DNA of 64,000 bases from GCA-002726655 sp046582185 (lineage in GTDB: Bacteria; Pseudomonadota; Gammaproteobacteria; Pseudomonadales; Azotimanducaceae), in contig JAYGEX010000043.1 of assembly GCA_046582185.1 (NCBI GenBank), positions 62,001 to 126,000 on the forward strand, read 5' to 3'. Below the pieces are notes generated by a model. That model did not search any database. It had not been told where the DNA came from and was given only the letters and a program-made list of their open reading frames with translations. The position numbers were made by a program, and so were the translations under genes. This document shows positions 1 to 8,464 of this stretch, one piece after another; within the stretch, counting starts at the first letter, position 1, and each line of letters opens with the position of its first letter.

Positions 1-1067
1 CCTATACAGATTTTTTCGAATGGTTCAGCATGCTGACAGGCGGCTTTCCTGAACCTTATACATTTGGCAGACGCCTCAAAAGATATTTCGCAAAGAACAA
101 CCCGCAGTACGATATTGTCCATGACAACCAGACCCTCTGCTACGGAGTCCTGACCCTGCAGAATAAGGGCGTGCCCGTTATAACAACCATTCACCATCCC
201 ATCACAAGTGATCTTAAAATCGCCTTGGAGAGCACGACAAACTGGAAACTCCGACTATTGATCAGGCGTTGGCATTCATTCCTGAATATGCAGAAGAAAG
301 TCGTTCCGCAGCTCAACCATATCGTTACCGTTTCCCAGGTATCAAAGCAAGATATCGCAAGCGCCTTCAATATTGAACCGGAAAGCATAAGTGTAGTTCA
401 TAACGGCATTGATACAGCAATGTTCAGACCCCTGCCGGAAGTACAGAAGAAACCATTTCGCATCATGGCGACGGCAAGCGCTGATGCTCCGTTAAAGGGG
501 CTCGACTATCTAATTAAAGCGATGGCGCTACTTATTCCTAAGCATCCAGAGCTGGAATTATTAGTGCTTGGCAAGCTAAAGGAAGATGGTGATACGCGCA
601 AACTAATCAGAAAACTGAATCTGGACAAACACCTTAAATTTGTCTCTGGCATAGAAACGCAAGAGCTCGTTCAATATTATGCGGAAGCATCTATCGCTAT
701 CGTACCTTCCATATACGAGGGTTTCGGGCTACCAGCAGGAGAGGCAATGGCTTGCGGTCTGCCGGTTGTTTCTACGGACGGCGGCGCATTACCTGAAGTT
801 GTTGGCGATTGCGGAGTTATCATCCCCATTCGCGATGAAAAGGCAATCGCTGATGCAATAGAAGAATTATTGGCAAATCCCCAGAAACGAAGGGAGCTCG
901 GACTGAAAGCAAGATCACGAATTGTTGAACTTTTTAGCTGGCAGGTTGCAGCAAAGGAGATGACCAGTCTCTACAACGCAATCCTTGCCTCCAAAATCGA
1001 GCCCGATGAGCAAGGCGGCTTAAACGATCAGAACACAAAGGATCAGAATGTCTTTGCAAACAATTAA
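1..1067 (+). CDS. Glycosyltransferase family 4 (GT-B fold), 5'-truncated by the window edge
   Basis: The open frame continues to the left edge (residues YTDFFEWFS precede the first ATG at 30), so the true start lies outside the window. The C-terminal half carries the GT4 donor-site signature PSIYEGFGLPAGEAMACG with the E-x7-E pair, followed by GGALPEVVG. The middle has the usual Rossmann segments (LELLVLGKLKEDG). GT4 enzymes transfer sugars from nucleotide donors, typically onto lipid or polysaccharide acceptors at the cytoplasmic face of the membrane. The stop overlaps the next gene by 20 bp, which indicates translational coupling to the methyltransferase. The substrate cannot be told from sequence. 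Family assignment is firm, the role in a glycoconjugate pathway is inferred from neighbours. Confidence 0.9.
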   Translation, partial: YTDFFEWFSMLTGGFPEPYTFGRRLKRYFAKNNPQYDIVHDNQTLCYGVLTLQNKGVPVITTIHHPITSDLKIALESTTNWKLRLLIRRWHSFLNMQKKVVPQLNHIVTVSQVSKQDIASAFNIEPESISVVHNGIDTAMFRPLPEVQKKPFRIMATASADAPLKGLDYLIKAMALLIPKHPELELLVLGKLKEDGDTRKLIRKLNLDKHLKFVSGIETQELVQYYAEASIAIVPSIYEGFGLPAGEAMACGLPVVSTDGGALPEVVGDCGVIIPIRDEKAIADAIEELLANPQKRRELGLKARSRIVELFSWQVAAKEMTSLYNAILASKIEPDEQGGLNDQNTKDQNVFANN

Positions 1068-1779
1068 TTTCGACAAGCTACGCTTGCAAGACCAGGACAG
1101 AATTCTTGATCTTGGCTGCGGAGAAGGTCGCCACGCAATCACTGCTTATATGTTAAAGAACGTCGAGTCTGTCGGCATCGACCTCTCGCACCATGATTTG
1201 CAAACCACCCAGGAGCGATTTGGCGAATTTTATGATCCGGACGCGGCGGATAAAAGCCTCGTTATATCAGTCGCCAATGGATACCATCTGCCTTTCGCCG
1301 ATAACACCTTCGACAAGGTTATCTGTTCGGAGGTGCTGGAGCATATCCCTGACTATCGCGCAGTACTCGCTGAGATTGAACGAGTATTAAAGCCGGGCGG
1401 GATATTTGGCGTGAGTGTACCGCGCTTCTTTCCCGAATGGGTATGCTGGAAAATTAGCGATGCCTATCACGCAATGGAGGGAGGCCACATTCGCATTTTT
1501 AGAGCGGACCATCTCAAGCGGGATATAGAATCGGGTAGCTTCATTCACTACGACAAACATCACGCTCATTCACTTCATGTTCCTTACTGGTGGCTTAAGT
1601 GTATCTTTTGGCGTGAAGAAGGCGAGGAAGAAGCATCAATAATCAAAAATTATCATAAATTCCTGGTCTGGGATCTGATGAAACAACCCCGGTTAACCTA
1701 CTGGCTCGACAAAATTCTCAATCCGTTTATCGGCAAGAGTGTGGTCATGTATTTTGTTAAAAATGCGCAACAATCGTAA
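1048..1779 (+). CDS. Class I SAM-dependent methyltransferase (Methyltransf_11 type)
   Basis: 243 residues. Motif I is ILDLGCGEGRHA near residues 19-30 and the acidic SAM-ribose residue is in VGIDLS. Later comes the motif VICSEVLEHIPDYRAVLAEI and then RVLKPGGIFGVSVPRF, typical of UbiE/Methyltransf_11 proteins. The start ATG lies inside the end of the glycosyltransferase gene and the next ORF begins 11 bp downstream, so the three form one operon. It probably methylates an intermediate or product of the neighbouring glycosyltransferase pathway. The acceptor is unknown. Confidence 0.88.
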   Translation: MSLQTINFDKLRLQDQDRILDLGCGEGRHAITAYMLKNVESVGIDLSHHDLQTTQERFGEFYDPDAADKSLVISVANGYHLPFADNTFDKVICSEVLEHIPDYRAVLAEIERVLKPGGIFGVSVPRFFPEWVCWKISDAYHAMEGGHIRIFRADHLKRDIESGSFIHYDKHHAHSLHVPYWWLKCIFWREEGEEEASIIKNYHKFLVWDLMKQPRLTYWLDKILNPFIGKSVVMYFVKNAQQS

Positions 1780-1789
1780 GGGATAAGCT

Positions 1790-2872
1790 GTGACAAAAGT
1801 TTATGTATCAATGGGGTTCTTCCCCGAAGACTATTTTCGGGACACTGTCGACTACATTATACGAACCCAACAAAGCGATGGCGCAATTCCCTGGTTTGAA
1901 GACGGTTTTATGGATCCCTGGGATCACGTAGAAGCAGCGATGGGTCTAACCATTGGCGGGCGCTATGATGAAGCCCAGCAAGCATATTACTGGTTAAAAA
2001 ATAACCAGCTTGCAAACGGGAGCTGGCTCGCAGCATACAAGGATAGTGTCGTAGAAGATGGCACCCGCGCTGAATCGAATTTTGTTGCCTATGTAGCAAC
2101 GGGTGTATGGCACCACTATATGGTGACTCGTGATATCGACTTTCTCGAAACCATGTGGCCTGTTATTGAATCTGCCATTGAATTTGTACTACGGCTGCAG
2201 GGAAGCCACGGGCAAATTTACTGGGCAGAAGATACCACTCTCGGCATCCGGAAAGATTCTCTGATCACTGGTTGCAGCAGCATCTACAAAAGTCTCGAAT
2301 GCGCCCTCAATATTGCAACGACACTGGAAATGAAGGTGAGCCACTGGGCCTTGGCAAGGACCAAGCTAGGTAATGCACTCACCAACCATCCTGATTGTTT
2401 TGACCGGACATGGGATAGCAAGAGCCGCTTCGCAATGGACTGGTTCTATCCTGTACTGACCGGGGTTATTAAGGGACAAAGAGCGCAGAATCACCTGAAT
2501 TCCCGCTGGGGCGAATTCGTGGTCAACGAACTTGGTAGCCGCTGCGTAAATGACGAGCCCTGGGTTACTGTTGCGGAATCATGTGAATTAGTGATGGCGC
2601 TGCTCGCAGCAGGACAATACCCGAGGGCGACTCAGCTATTTAGTTGGCTACACCAGTTCAGGGATGATGACGGCTCTTACTGGACCGGATATGTATTCAA
2701 GGATAAAACCCTGTGGCCCGTCGAGAAACCCACGTGGACCGCTGGTGCCGTGATGTTAGCGGCGGATGCACTGTCCAACCACACCAGCGCTGCTCATCTA
2801 TTTCGTGAAGAATCAACGGTTGAAGGGTCAACTGATACCTTAGTCACCAACTACGGACCATCCAGCGAGTAA
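1790..2872 (+). CDS. Alpha/alpha-barrel protein, prenyltransferase/squalene-cyclase-like, function unknown
   Basis: 360 residues with a GTG start preceded by an AAGGG ribosome-binding site. The sequence shows a repeated helix-pair pattern with Gly/Trp/Asp-rich turns: GAIPWFEDGFMDPWDHVEAA near the N-terminus, NGSWLAAY, RAESNFVAYVATG and, near the C-terminus, DDDGSYWTGY. This is the look of six-hairpin or terpenoid-cyclase-like alpha/alpha toroids, which also include glycoside hydrolases. No prenyltransferase CaaX zinc site or cyclase DxDD motif is evident, so the common name prenyltransferase should not be taken as function. Co-transcription with a GT4 and a methyltransferase suggests a role in modification of a glycan or glycolipid. 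Confidence 0.75.
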   Translation: MTKVYVSMGFFPEDYFRDTVDYIIRTQQSDGAIPWFEDGFMDPWDHVEAAMGLTIGGRYDEAQQAYYWLKNNQLANGSWLAAYKDSVVEDGTRAESNFVAYVATGVWHHYMVTRDIDFLETMWPVIESAIEFVLRLQGSHGQIYWAEDTTLGIRKDSLITGCSSIYKSLECALNIATTLEMKVSHWALARTKLGNALTNHPDCFDRTWDSKSRFAMDWFYPVLTGVIKGQRAQNHLNSRWGEFVVNELGSRCVNDEPWVTVAESCELVMALLAAGQYPRATQLFSWLHQFRDDDGSYWTGYVFKDKTLWPVEKPTWTAGAVMLAADALSNHTSAAHLFREESTVEGSTDTLVTNYGPSSE

Positions 2873-2876
2873 CTAT

Positions 2877-3488
2877 TTAGATTCTACGTAAAACGCCCAG
2901 TGTTTTTACAACTGGTAGTTTTTCAAACAGGCCTGATGCAATCGCGAGATTGTAAATCGTAATAGGTGCCTGGCCGCCCTCCTCCGGGTTGGGGAACAGA
3001 TCGTGAACCGCCAATATGCCACCAGATACAATATGGGTGACCCAGGAACGATAATCAGCCATGGCAGCTTCCATGCTGTGCCCGCCATCTATAAAAACAA
3101 ATGCAAGTGGTGTCGCCCAATTTCTAGCTGCAGCAGATGACGAAGCAACAATTGGTACAACGGTATCCTCTAACTCGGCAATTCGAAGCGTGTGCCGGAA
3201 TGCCCTAAACGAATCCAGCAAACCTGCGTTTTCATCAAATAGATCTGCATCGTGATACTCCTCACCAAGCTGGTGTTCCTCCGACCCTCGGTGATGATCA
3301 ACTGCAAACAGTGTCCGCCCGGTCTCTTTGCACGCCTGCCCGATATACACAGTCGATTTGCCGCAATAGCTGCCTATTTCAAGGCTGGGCCCCAAATGCG
3401 CAACAGCTTTGCTCTGTTCGTACAGCGCTTGCCCTTCCGCAGGATCTAAAAATCCTTTAATCGTATCAATGTCGATATTGAGTTTCAT
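2877..3488 (-). CDS. Class I SAM-dependent methyltransferase (CmcI/TylF-like, Methyltransf_24)
   Basis: 203 residues. SAM motif I appears as LEIGSYCGKSTVYIGQA, then FAVDHHRGSEEH and the metal-site-like FIDGGHSMEAAMADYRSW with GGILAVHDLFPNP. The Asp-Gly-Gly-His and His-Asp elements are typical of the divalent-metal-dependent O-methyltransferases of the CmcI/TylF group that act on sugars or small molecules. It lies tail-to-tail with the upstream three-gene operon, only 4 bp from the barrel gene, which suggests a shared pathway. The substrate is unknown. Confidence 0.82.
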   Translation of the reverse strand: MKLNIDIDTIKGFLDPAEGQALYEQSKAVAHLGPSLEIGSYCGKSTVYIGQACKETGRTLFAVDHHRGSEEHQLGEEYHDADLFDENAGLLDSFRAFRHTLRIAELEDTVVPIVASSSAAARNWATPLAFVFIDGGHSMEAAMADYRSWVTHIVSGGILAVHDLFPNPEEGGQAPITIYNLAIASGLFEKLPVVKTLGVLRRI

Positions 3489-3584
3489 TTATAGGCTAAA
3501 CCAGCAGTTATCTTTAGTAAACGGCAAAATCATGAGGTAGCCAGGCATCTTGTTGACACCAGGAGCTCATGAAAACATTAACGA

Positions 3585-3764
3585 TTAGAACGAAAAGAAA
3601 ATGGCGAGATAGACAGGTACTAATGAAATCAATCCATAACAAACGATGTTATTCAACACGGGCCATTTTTCCTCGGTATTTACAGGAAGCCTTTCACCCA
3701 GAACTAACCACAGGCAGCTGCCAATGATCATGGAAAGCACAATACTCAGCACAACCAATCCCAT
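3585..3764 (-). CDS. Small two-helix membrane protein, uncharacterised (59 aa)
   Basis: A 59-codon reading frame from ATG at 3764 to TAA at 3585. Residues 2-22 (GLVVLSIVLSMIIGSCLWLV) and the last about 20 residues (NIVCYGLISLVPVYLAIFFSF region) are strongly hydrophobic, joined by a polar loop with ERLPVNTEEKWP. Two transmembrane hairpins with a cytoplasmic or periplasmic loop are predicted. A GGTGG stretch lies about 8 bases upstream of the ATG. The gene fills an otherwise empty 372-bp gap between the methyltransferase and moeA. I do not recognise the family. Coding is supported by composition only. Confidence 0.5.
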   Translation of the reverse strand: MGLVVLSIVLSMIIGSCLWLVLGERLPVNTEEKWPVLNNIVCYGLISLVPVYLAIFFSF

Positions 3765-3861
3765 CGTTTACCACCCAAGCTAATTCTATTGTTGAAATTC
3801 TAGCACGTGTCATTGCAGAAGCATTTAAATAGAAGAACTTAAATATGCGCCGCGACAAATT

Positions 3862-5049
3862 TTAAAGAGAACAATACCTCAACTTATCGCCACGCCGCAC
3901 CTGCTGCCCAATTTCAATTTCTACCAGAGCATTTGCCCATGAAACCGAGGACATGATGCCAGAACCATGCTGCGGAAATTTGCTCAGGCGAACAGTATCA
4001 CCCACAACTTCGGTCTGAACACGCATATACTCGCGCCGCGATCCACCAGCCAACTCAAAGTCTGCCTCTCCAATCAGATATTTAGTCCGCACATCACTAC
4101 CGCCTTGCAGGGCCTTTAAATACGGCCGGGCGACTATCATGAACGTCACGAACATGGATACAGGATTACCGGGCAAGCCAAAGAAAGGGGTACCCTCTAC
4201 CTGACCAAAGGCAAGGGGCTTTCCGGGTTTAATGGCCAATCGCCAAATATCAAGATTACCCAGTGATTCAACTGCAGCGCGAACGTGATCCTCTTCACCA
4301 ACAGAGACCCCGCCGGTACTCAGAATACAATCGCTGAGGTCTGCGCCTTTTCTCAATGCAGCCCTGGTCGCCTCTGGCGTATCTGCCACAATGCCGAGAT
4401 CGACGACACTCATTCCGAGGCTCTTTATCAGTTCAATTAGTGCGTATTGATTTGAATTGAATATCTGACCTGGCGCTAATGGGCCTGGTGGTTCGATCAG
4501 CTCATCCCCAGTGGACATAATGCCGATTGTTAATGGGCGATAGACTTCAACCTGCGCTTTGCCGACCGACGCTATCAGGCCAATATCCCGTGATTTAACT
4601 CGCCGACCGCGCTCAAGGATAATCTTGCCGAGCCCAATGTCCTGACCCAAGGGGCGAATATTCTGCCCAGGTTCAACGTCGGTATTGATCACTACCACGC
4701 CATCAATTACCTGGGTATCTTCCTGAATAACGACCGCATCAGCATTAGCCGGAATCTCTGCACCGGTGAATATTCTGGCGACCGTTCCAGCTCGCAAAGG
4801 ATTGCCAACGCTACCTGCAGGAATGCGGTCACTAATTTCATATGACTGGCCATTAACTATTTCTGAACGACGAACGGCATATCCATCCATCGCACTGTTT
4901 GCAGCTGGAGGAACGTTGACGGGAGAGGTGATGTCGGCCGAAAGATAGCGACCACAAACCTGGCCAAGACCTACTAACTCGGTATCTTTAATAACTTGAA
5001 CGCCTGCTAACAACTCATCGATCACACCATCAACCGGCAAGAGCGCCAC
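3862..5049 (-). CDS. moeA: Molybdopterin molybdenumtransferase MoeA
   Basis: 395 residues, the usual MoeA length. MoeA inserts molybdate into adenylylated molybdopterin in the cytoplasm. Seen motifs: SAMDGYAV near residue 50, IFTGAEIPANADAVV, the MPT-binding IMSTGDELIEP, STGGVSVGEEDHV and KPGKPLAFGQVEGTPFFGLP. The start is GTG at 5049, one base shared with the TAG of the upstream moaB gene (TAGTG overlap), so the two are translated as a unit. The pair implies the cell makes a molybdoenzyme, but no such enzyme is in this window. Confidence 0.95.
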   Translation of the reverse strand: MALLPVDGVIDELLAGVQVIKDTELVGLGQVCGRYLSADITSPVNVPPAANSAMDGYAVRRSEIVNGQSYEISDRIPAGSVGNPLRAGTVARIFTGAEIPANADAVVIQEDTQVIDGVVVINTDVEPGQNIRPLGQDIGLGKIILERGRRVKSRDIGLIASVGKAQVEVYRPLTIGIMSTGDELIEPPGPLAPGQIFNSNQYALIELIKSLGMSVVDLGIVADTPEATRAALRKGADLSDCILSTGGVSVGEEDHVRAAVESLGNLDIWRLAIKPGKPLAFGQVEGTPFFGLPGNPVSMFVTFMIVARPYLKALQGGSDVRTKYLIGEADFELAGGSRREYMRVQTEVVGDTVRLSKFPQHGSGIMSSVSWANALVEIEIGQQVRRGDKLRYCSL

Positions 5050-5552
5050 TAGTGAGAGCCTTTGATAAGCAATTCAGCAAAATTGCAGGGCCGGTTAGTA
5101 ATATCCAGTTGATCCTTGAGGATGCCATTCCACGCAGTTTTACAAGCACCGGTAGAACCCGGCACACAGAACACCAGGGTATTGTTGGAAATGCCAGCCA
5201 ATGCCCGGGATTGAACGGTGGAAGTGCCAATTTCTTCATAAGATATCTGGCGAAAGAGTTCACCGAAACCGGTAATCGGCGTATCCAGCAAAGGTGACAA
5301 TGCTTCGGGCGTGGAATCCCTGTTGGTAAAACCGGTGCCGCCGGTCGTTATAATAACCTGCACTTCATCATCTGCTATCCACTTCGATACTACAGCGCGC
5401 AATTTATATATGTCGTCAATGACGATTTCCCTGCCACACAATTCATGCCCTGCTTCGCTAAGCGCATCGCACAAATACTGTCCGGACGTATCTGTTTCAA
5501 TAGTTCGTGTATCCGATACGGTTAATACGGATATCTTAAGACCTTCTGTCAT
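5049..5552 (-). CDS. moaB: Molybdenum cofactor biosynthesis protein MoaB/Mog family
   Basis: 167 residues. Contains the MPT-binding fold with VSDTRTIETDTSGQYL, IITTGGTGFTNRDSTPEA and VFCVPGSTGACKTAWNGI. Members adenylylate molybdopterin or are non-essential MoaB paralogues. The GTGFTNRD run is typical of MoaB. A GAGGGTGAG ribosome-binding site sits directly before the ATG at 5552. Downstream moeA overlaps by one base. MoaB and Mog are hard to separate by sequence alone. Confidence 0.92.
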   Translation of the reverse strand: MTEGLKISVLTVSDTRTIETDTSGQYLCDALSEAGHELCGREIVIDDIYKLRAVVSKWIADDEVQVIITTGGTGFTNRDSTPEALSPLLDTPITGFGELFRQISYEEIGTSTVQSRALAGISNNTLVFCVPGSTGACKTAWNGILKDQLDITNRPCNFAELLIKGSH

Positions 5553-5648
5553 CTCACCCTCTTTTTAGCTGCCCAATCCGGCCATCTTGATATACCTTTA
5601 CAAGCTGGCCATCATACGCCTACTCAATGATCAGGACTAGACACGCCA

Positions 5649-6108
5649 ATGAGCAGCTCAATTCTGGGATTACTACCGAAACTGGAGATTTTTAATTTCC
5701 TCGATAAGCAGGACTATAAAATCATCGAAAACTACATGTTTCCTCATGAGTATGAAGAAGGTAGCTATGTATTTAAGAAAGGGGGCCACGGTGGTTATAT
5801 GTTCTTCATCGCTGAAGGTGAAGTGGAGATCATCAAGCAATTCGATGAAAAAAAACACCATAGCCAAACTGTCCCGTGGCAGATCAGTGGGCGAGATGTC
5901 CCTGATTGATGGCTCGCCAAGATCAGCTACTGTCAAGGCCACTACTTCCCTGAAGCTCATTATATTGAAACGTGAAGACTTCAGGAAATTAAATGATTCC
6001 GAGCCAGCCATCGCCAACAAGATACTTATGGGGATTGCTACGCTTCTCAGCCAGAACCTGCGGGATACCAACAATAACTTTACCGAAAAGCTATTGAGTA
6101 TCTGCTAG
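5649..6108 (+). pseudogene. Cyclic-nucleotide-binding-domain protein, frameshifted in a run of eight A
   Basis: The first frame (5649-5909) encodes a CNMP-binding jelly-roll start with KLEIFNFLDKQDYKIIENY and GGYMFFIAEGEVEIIKQFDE. The rest of the domain continues in the +1 frame: NTIAKLSRGRSVGEMSLIDG, SPRSATVKATTS and a helical tail. The frames join across an eight-A homopolymer at 5848-5855. With seven A the product would be one continuous protein of about 152 residues, the usual length for stand-alone domains of this type. The phosphate-binding cassette appears as GEMSLIDGSPRSATV. Either an inactivating or phase-variable indel, or a sequencing error. It is transcribed divergently from moaB. 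Confidence 0.8.
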
Positions 6109-6141
6109 CCCGGATAATTCACCAACAATCGGAACCGTAGC

Positions 6142-7518
6142 TCACTGCGGGCTATTTAACAAATAGTGAATATAGATGCTCACTGCATATCCCAGCGCAA
6201 TCGCCCACGACCATTTCAAGTGACTGAAGAAGGTATAGACTCCTCTGGCCTGCCCCATTAGCGCCACACCCGCCGCTGACCCTATCGACAGTAAGCTGCC
6301 GCCAACCCCCGTCGTCAGCGTAATTAACAACCATTGATAGTGGCCCATATCCGGATTCATGGTCAGTACTGCAAACATGACCGGTATGTTGTCTATGACT
6401 GCAGAGATGATGCCCATCGCAATATTCGCGACCGTCGCACCCAGGTCGTCGTAGAGGAATGCCGACATAAGTTCCAGGTAGCCGATGAGTCCCAGGCCAC
6501 CGACGCAGAAAATGACGCCAAAGAAGAAGAACAATGTATCCCATTCTGCCTGCGCTACCTTATTAAAAATATTAAACTGGGTAAAATCCTCATGACCTTC
6601 ATCCGAGGTCATCTTGATGTAATAACTGTAGAAAAACAGATATGACATACCGGTCATCATGCCGAGGAAAGGTGGCAAGTGCAGAAACTGCTCAAAGGAT
6701 ACCGCGGTGGCAATGGTGCACAGAAACAGGAAGCAAATTGGAAATGCGCCGCGCTTGAGATTTACCTTATCCGTCTCCGCATGAGGATGCTCGTCGGGGA
6801 CGGCAAAACTCATAATGATTGTCGGAACGAGGAAGTTAGCCACCGAAGGCAGGAACAGACTAAAGAATTCAAAGAAGTTCGCATGACCGCTCTGCCAAAC
6901 CATGAGCGTTGTTATGTCTCCAAAGGGGCTGAATGCGCCACCAGCATTTGCCGCGACCACAATGTTCACACAGGCAACGGCAATAAATTTTGGATTGCCT
7001 GCACCAACCGAGAGTACGACTGCACCCATCAATAATGCCGTCGTCAAATTATCAGCGATCGGCGAAATAAAGAATGCCAGAATGCCGGTAATCCAGAATA
7101 ACTGCCGGTAACCAAATTCCTTGCCAATCAACCACGCCCGTAAGGCTTCAAACACATTGCGCTCTGTCATGGCATTGATGTACGTCATCGCCACCAATAG
7201 AAATAAAAGCAATGAAGAGTATTCAACCAGATTATGCTCAAGGCTCTGTTTCAGAAACTGAGGATCAAGATCTGACTGCTTTACAAGTATCGCTACAATG
7301 GCCCAAATCAAACCGGCCGCCAGAATGACCGGCTTGGACTTGCGGAGATGTATAAATTCTTCCGCCATCACCAGGGAATACGCGAGAATGAATATTCCAA
7401 GAGCCACAAAACCAGCAAGCGATGCCGTCATATTCAGCGTAATAGCTGCGTCTCCCGAGCCACTGGCAAAAGACATCTGCGAAACGAGGAATAAAACAAG
7501 ACCGGCAAGTATGCGCAC
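6142..7518 (-). CDS. nhaD: Sodium:proton antiporter NhaD
   Basis: 458 residues with about 11-12 hydrophobic segments, starting with a cleavable-looking N-terminus (MRILAGLVLFLVSQMSFASG). Family features include HNLVEYSSLLLFLLVAMTYI, ISPIADNLTTALLMGAVVL and NIVVAANAGGAFSPFGDITT, a charged-residue set typical of the ion transporter superfamily. NhaD exchanges Na+/Li+ for H+ across the inner membrane and is common in marine and haloalkaliphilic bacteria. The start is GTG at 7518 with AAGGAC seven bases upstream. It is followed by no obvious operon partner. Confidence 0.93.
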   Translation of the reverse strand: MRILAGLVLFLVSQMSFASGSGDAAITLNMTASLAGFVALGIFILAYSLVMAEEFIHLRKSKPVILAAGLIWAIVAILVKQSDLDPQFLKQSLEHNLVEYSSLLLFLLVAMTYINAMTERNVFEALRAWLIGKEFGYRQLFWITGILAFFISPIADNLTTALLMGAVVLSVGAGNPKFIAVACVNIVVAANAGGAFSPFGDITTLMVWQSGHANFFEFFSLFLPSVANFLVPTIIMSFAVPDEHPHAETDKVNLKRGAFPICFLFLCTIATAVSFEQFLHLPPFLGMMTGMSYLFFYSYYIKMTSDEGHEDFTQFNIFNKVAQAEWDTLFFFFGVIFCVGGLGLIGYLELMSAFLYDDLGATVANIAMGIISAVIDNIPVMFAVLTMNPDMGHYQWLLITLTTGVGGSLLSIGSAAGVALMGQARGVYTFFSHLKWSWAIALGYAVSIYIHYLLNSPQ

Positions 7519-7557
7519 AATTATTGTCCTTTTATTGGTAGTGTCTTCGCCTGAACG

Positions 7558-8331
7558 CTATTCACCCTTCCAGTTTGGCGCTCGCTTTTCAGCGAAGGCT
7601 TTCGGACCTTCGACAAAGTCTGCACTTTTATACATTGCACTAATCTGGTCGTATTTGCCTTTGATGGCCTCTTCAAGGCTGTTTGCGGCCATCCCCTGCA
7701 TTGCTGCTTCCTTGCTGCTGCGTACTGACAGTGGCGCACATTCTAATATTTGCGCAGCCCATTCCTTCGCAACCTTCAAGGATTCACCTTCCGGCGCCAC
7801 GGCGGTAACGAAACCTAACTCCTTGCCCTCTGCAGCCGACACTCTTCGGCCAGTAAGTAACATACCCATGGCTTGCTTCATCCCAATCTCACGAGGCAGA
7901 CGATGGATACCGCCAGCCAAAGCTGCCAGTCCAACCCGTGGCTCTGGTAATGCAAAGATTGCATTTTCAGCAGCGATGATGAGATCACAGGCGAGTGCTA
8001 TTTCAAATCCACCGCCCATGGCAACACCATTAACCGCCGCGATGATAGGTTTAGCGTTATCAAATCTGGACGTCAGACCAGCAAAGCCAGAGCTTGGACC
8101 GCCCATCTTTCCACCGGACGCCTGATACTTGAGATCATTACCAGCACTAAACGCTCGATCGCCTGCCCCGGTAATAATTGCCACCCATTGCTCCGGGTCC
8201 GATGTAAAATCGTCAAACACTTCTGCTAATTCAAAATTGGCAGGTGGATGCAGAGAATTCATAACAGCAGGTCGCTCGATTGTTACTATCGTCAGTGGTC
8301 CTTCTCTTTCAACAGAACAAAATTCGCCCAT
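7558..8331 (-). CDS. Enoyl-CoA hydratase/isomerase family protein (crotonase)
   Basis: 257 residues, full crotonase length. The oxyanion-hole segments are AFSAGNDLKYQA and NGVAMGGGFEIALACDL. Glu110 (GGGFE) and Glu130 (ALPEPRVGLAALAGG) occupy the two positions used for acid-base catalysis in hydratases. The protein is closest in appearance to CaiD-like or general short-chain hydratases. It starts at ATG 8331 with GGAAG upstream. The gap to nhaD is 39 bp on the same strand. The exact acyl-CoA substrate is unknown. Confidence 0.88.
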   Translation of the reverse strand: MGEFCSVEREGPLTIVTIERPAVMNSLHPPANFELAEVFDDFTSDPEQWVAIITGAGDRAFSAGNDLKYQASGGKMGGPSSGFAGLTSRFDNAKPIIAAVNGVAMGGGFEIALACDLIIAAENAIFALPEPRVGLAALAGGIHRLPREIGMKQAMGMLLTGRRVSAAEGKELGFVTAVAPEGESLKVAKEWAAQILECAPLSVRSSKEAAMQGMAANSLEEAIKGKYDQISAMYKSADFVEGPKAFAEKRAPNWKGE

Positions 8332-8464
8332 AGATTTCTTCCTTCATGCTTGTTTTTTTTAGTTGTGGATGCCAATTCAAGGGCAACGATAGTCTGAGTC
8401 TACCAGTTTGCCCATCAGAATGAACAGCTCTCCAAATGCAATAAAATGGTTATCTCTGTCAGAG

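Noticed and set aside
7298..8125. 275-codon + strand ORF opposite nhaD and the crotonase gene
   Set aside because: Antisense shadow of two well-supported genes; it has no recognisable family.
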